From Rhynchosporium graminicola (taxonomy: Eukaryota > Ascomycota > Leotiomycetes > Helotiales > Ploettnerulaceae), in NCBI GenBank assembly GCA_900074885.1, contig FJUW01000004.1:620001-684000 (forward strand): a stretch of 64,000 nucleotides of DNA. The letters are read 5' to 3'. The notes under the pieces were generated by a model. The model ran no database searches. It saw nothing but the letters and a program-made list of their open reading frames with translations, and was not told where the DNA came from. Positions 60,861 through 64,000 of this stretch are shown one piece after another (within the stretch, counting starts at the first letter, position 1; each line of letters starts with the position of its first letter). Both the position numbers and the translations under genes were made by a program.

Positions 60861-62940
60861 TAAAGGAAACTACTTCTAAAGTACTAAGCAAGATATATCC
60901 TTTTTCTAAGAAGCTATTTAATAACTTTCTTAGCGCTAGTAATTTATCTTTAGATATACTATATAGCGGACCCTATAGTAAGGCGGCAGAGGACTTGTCT
61001 GATTATTCGCAGATATTAATTTAATAGTTAATACCTAGTCGATAAGGAGCTAGTTTCTTTACTTCTTACTTAGAAAAGAGTAGAGCTATATCTTAAATCT
61101 CTAGAGGGAGAATATTTTTAAGTTAGTTTAAGGTTAGCTCTTCTTTATCCTAAAGAGCTATCTTTATATCCTCTAACGTTATAGCGGATACTGAGGTATA
61201 GTTATTATTATCTATATATAAGTAGTAGTTATATTCTTCTGTTACCTATTTCTTTACTAGGCTATAATAGTACTATTATTTTTCAGGTATTATCCTGATC
61301 TTATTTTACGCTTTCTATAAGTTCCTTAAGATTAATAGAAAAGCTAGTTTTAGTACTATATATACGTAGACCCTTTAGCTAAACCTTACGATTTTCATTT
61401 AGAACTCGATTACTCCTTTAGTCCTTAAGTTCCGTATAGCTTTTGAAGCGCCCTTTATCTCGCGGGTTCTATAGCTTATATATATAAGACCGAGACCTTC
61501 TATAAGGTCTTTATTTATTATAGTATAGCACTAGTATCCTTTATTAATAAGAGTAAATATTCCGAACGTTTCTTAAAGGATTATATCTATATATATAAGG
61601 TTTCTATTTATAAGCTCTTTGAATTTACCCTATCCTTTTACTAATACTTTATCTACTCCTAGCTCTTAACTTTAAGAGGGAATTAGTCTTTTCCTAACTC
61701 TAAAAGAGTAGGGTTTAATATATTATTATTATCTTCTAGTAATAGTCCTATTATATTAATTACAGTAAGTTATACTACTAAGGCGTATAGGTACTTATAG
61801 ATACGGTACTCGGATACTCCGCAGCGGAAATAAAGCTTTTTCTTATAGTATCTCTCTTATTCAGCTATATCTACTTATTTAGCTCTTTATTTACCGCCGG
61901 AATTATTACGGGCTCTGTAATTCCTTTCTCGGTTTCTTACTATACGCGCTAGTGCTATTATTATATCCCTATTAGTATTAACCTTAGCTTTTATAAGGGC
62001 TTTCTAGGGATATATATAATCTACTATATTTATCCTAAAGTCCTTATTCTTATTATTCTACTTCTTATTCGATACTTTAAACTAGTTTGTCTCTTCGAGG
62101 TTAGTTATGATCTATTCTACCTCCTTAGCAAATTCGTAGTAATCTGTAGTCTTAGCTATAGAGGCTATATATATTCGGATAGGGTTTAAAAACGTATTCC
62201 GGAGGTAACTTATCTTTATATTATCTTCCTAGCTCTCTCCTCTAGTGCTTAGTAGGAAGGAGTTCGTCGAATTCTAGCTAGTACTTGTGCTAGGGCTATC
62301 CTATAGAGTGCCTTATGTTCGTAAGCCGTTCGAGGGCCTTAGCTCGCTTATTGCTATCCGCGAATATTTTATCGAGCTACGCGAAGAAAGCTTCGGGGTC
62401 CTTACTATCTATTAGACTTTCCCTCTCCTAGAAGTATTATATACGAGCTCGTTCGCGCTATAGGAGAGTGTCGTAAATAGTATCCTAGTAATAGTTAGCG
62501 GAGAGAGATAACTTTTAAGTAGAGCGCACGCGATAAGAACTTCTTAGTCTTAAGAGATAATCTCGAAAAGTATCTATATATCTATCCTAGGTAAGCGATA
62601 TCTATCTGCCGGAGCCTAACGGTTCTCTATCGGAGCTCGACCGAGACGCTACGAGAGACTCGATAAGGGTTTTTATTAGGGCACTCGAAGACGATAAGTC
62701 TCTAGTATTATTAGATCTAAGCGCTTATCTGAGTCTTTCGGCTTCCGACGCCTCTAGAGTAGTACGCGTGTTTACTAGCTCGGTCTCTATTAGGAGCTAG
62801 CGCTCGTATATCTCTTATATAATATACTACAGTTCGTTATTAGAGTCCTCTTGTTAAGGGCTTACGTTCCCTGATAGATCTATTCCGGTATCCGGCGTAA
62901 ATACTATAGGAATAGGTTAGCTTATTTTGATCGAACTTAA

Positions 62941-63108
62941 TATTATAGGTAAGTAACGCGTACGCAGATAGTTAAGTATAATATTTAAGAAGTTCGATAC
63001 AGGAGAGAGTCAGGTTCTAGCCTAGCTCTGAAGGAAAATATGCGGGTGCCGCTAGGCTTAGTAAGCATAGGCATCGCCGGTGCTTAATCCTGGGGCTCGC
63101 CCCTTACA
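62941..63108 (-). repeat. right LTR (5' LTR of the element)
   Basis: Same length as the left copy, aligned without gaps. It begins TATTATAGGTAAGTAACGCG, where the left has TGTCACGGGTGAGCAACGCG; nearly all differences across the pair are transitions, several in each direction of copy, as RIP would give. Confidence 0.92.
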
Positions 63109-63133
63109 ATAATTTTCCGCCCGTATAGAGGTA

Positions 63134-64000
63134 CAGCGGTTAAGTGTTATCCCCGGTTAGCTAGGGGGGCGGTAAGCTTAACTTAAATAGGTAGTATAGC
63201 TAGAGTATCCTTTTAAATACGTTTCTACTATAATTTATATAGTATTATATTCTTAATTATATAGTAAAGATATTAGAACTTTTAAATATTCCTCTTATAG
63301 CTCTAAATAGATTAATCTTATATTTTCTAATTAAAAAGACGAAAAATCTAGAGCTTATACGAGATTAAAAACGAGATATTAACTTTCTTTATTTAATTAG
63401 CTAGTCTTATAAGTAGATCTCTAATTACTTATTTTATAAACTAATTATTTAATAAGTTAATTACGCGTATAAGACTTAAAGTATACTAAAGAAGAAGTAC
63501 GGCCGCCCTCCTGCTCTCTCGTAAGCTCAGGTCGAAGAGCTAGTCGAATTCGTATATACCTCGAAGTAAAATAGATATATAAGTTATACTTATCTAGCTA
63601 AAGTACTTAAATTTAAAGTTAAAAAGAATACTATTCGATCCGCTCTTTTATAAGAAGAGTTCTACTAATACTTAATAATACGAAAACTACTTATTTCAGA
63701 GATAAATCGTAAGATCTAGCTTACTTAAGCTATCGAGTATAAGGAGTAGACTCTTAAGTAGTAATATCGAATACTCTAGACTAATAAGACTTAGATTACT
63801 AATAGAAAGTATATTTATATATAAGTAACTCGAAGAGCTAGAGAAGAGTAAGATAAGACTTATATTATAGAATAAGTATAAAAGAAGAAAAGCTAGATAT
63901 TCTAAGGATATTTTTATAAATATACGAAAGAGCTAAGTATATTTTAAAAGAAAGATTAGGGTTCGATAGGTTAAGAAACTTATTATATATATATAATATT
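63134..64000 (+). mobile_element. second Tc1-like DNA transposon, RIP-inactivated, truncated by the window end
   Basis: A plus-strand transposase of the fungal Tc1/mariner group is readable with interruptions: GRPPALS near 63,500, AQVEELVEFV just after, KNTIRSAL near 63,625 and TNRKYIYI, VTRRARE near 63,800-63,840; TAG/TAA stand where Gln, Arg or Trp are expected. The left end is probably at 63,134, after a TA (63,132-63,133), with cagcggttaagtgttatccc as the outer repeat; this boundary is a guess because the right end is outside the window. It starts only about 20 bp beyond the LTR element's target duplication. Confidence 0.78.

Larger units (their letters stand above)
56368..63108 (-). mobile_element. 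Ty3/gypsy-type LTR retrotransposon, full length, RIP-inactivated
   Basis: 6741 bp with two 168-bp LTRs and a 5-bp target duplication ATAAT on both sides (56,363-56,367 and 63,109-63,113). The element is on the minus strand: a polypurine tract (aggcggagggaggaagggag on the minus strand, about 56,539-56,558) lies just inside the left LTR, and the reverse transcriptase is read leftward. Readable RT phrases are KPGGGLKF and DYRALN (about 60,790-60,850), YIDNIIIYSNG in place of the YxDD box (about 60,495-60,530) and FLGFINFY (about 60,240-60,280), in the order expected for Ty3/gypsy. All frames are full of stops. Gag should lie near 61,900-62,900 and integrase near 57,500-59,700, but these are too decayed for me to delimit. 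Confidence 0.9.

Overview
The window looks like nuclear DNA of a filamentous ascomycete (Pezizomycotina; a leotiomycete is my best guess, by inference). The genes carry short 45-115 bp spliceosomal introns with GTAAGT/GTATGT/GTACGT donors and CTAAC-type branch sites. They sit on both strands without operons. The last 9.5 kb is an AT-rich transposon block whose copies differ by C-to-T and G-to-A changes, the mark of repeat-induced point mutation (RIP), a process of this subphylum.

Bases 1 to 54,500 are ordinary gene space. In order: mitochondrial ribosomal protein uL2m (+), a Zn2Cys6 transcription factor with eight inferred exons (-), the WD40 protein THO3/TEX1 (-), the Golgi Rab-GEF subunit RIC1 (+), the regulatory beta subunit of casein kinase 2 (+), a COX14-type mitochondrial assembly protein (-), a DUF2458 protein (+), a conserved fungal protein of unknown function (-), a tyrosine-type DAHP synthase (+), an ARA2-like D-arabinose dehydrogenase (-), SIP5 (+), a small Cys-rich type I membrane protein (-), mitochondrial ribosomal protein mL50 (+), a probable coding segment with unresolved 5' end (-), a GNAT-amidase fusion (+), a TamA/DAL81-like Zn2Cys6 regulator (+), and a lineage-restricted-looking membrane-anchored protein (+). 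Most are single-copy housekeeping genes. They form divergent pairs with shared promoters (THO3/RIC1, COX14/DUF2458, unknown/DAHP synthase, membrane protein/mL50), but no common pathway links them and I see no secondary-metabolite or resistance cluster.

Bases 40,600-44,900 and 47,200-51,100 are gene-poor and rich in microsatellites and decayed tandem repeats. The gene at 51,110 lies in this setting and has an 89-bp tandem duplication directly upstream of its start codon.

Bases 54,513 to the end are a transposon island. It holds a complete but inactivated Tc1/mariner element (54,513-55,901, TA target duplication), a complete but inactivated Ty3/gypsy-type LTR retrotransposon on the minus strand (56,368-63,108, 168-bp LTRs, ATAAT target duplication), and the start of a second Tc1-like element (about 63,134 onward, plus strand, cut by the window edge). 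All have many in-frame stops. Exon coordinates were derived by hand from splice consensus and reading frame; no searches were run.
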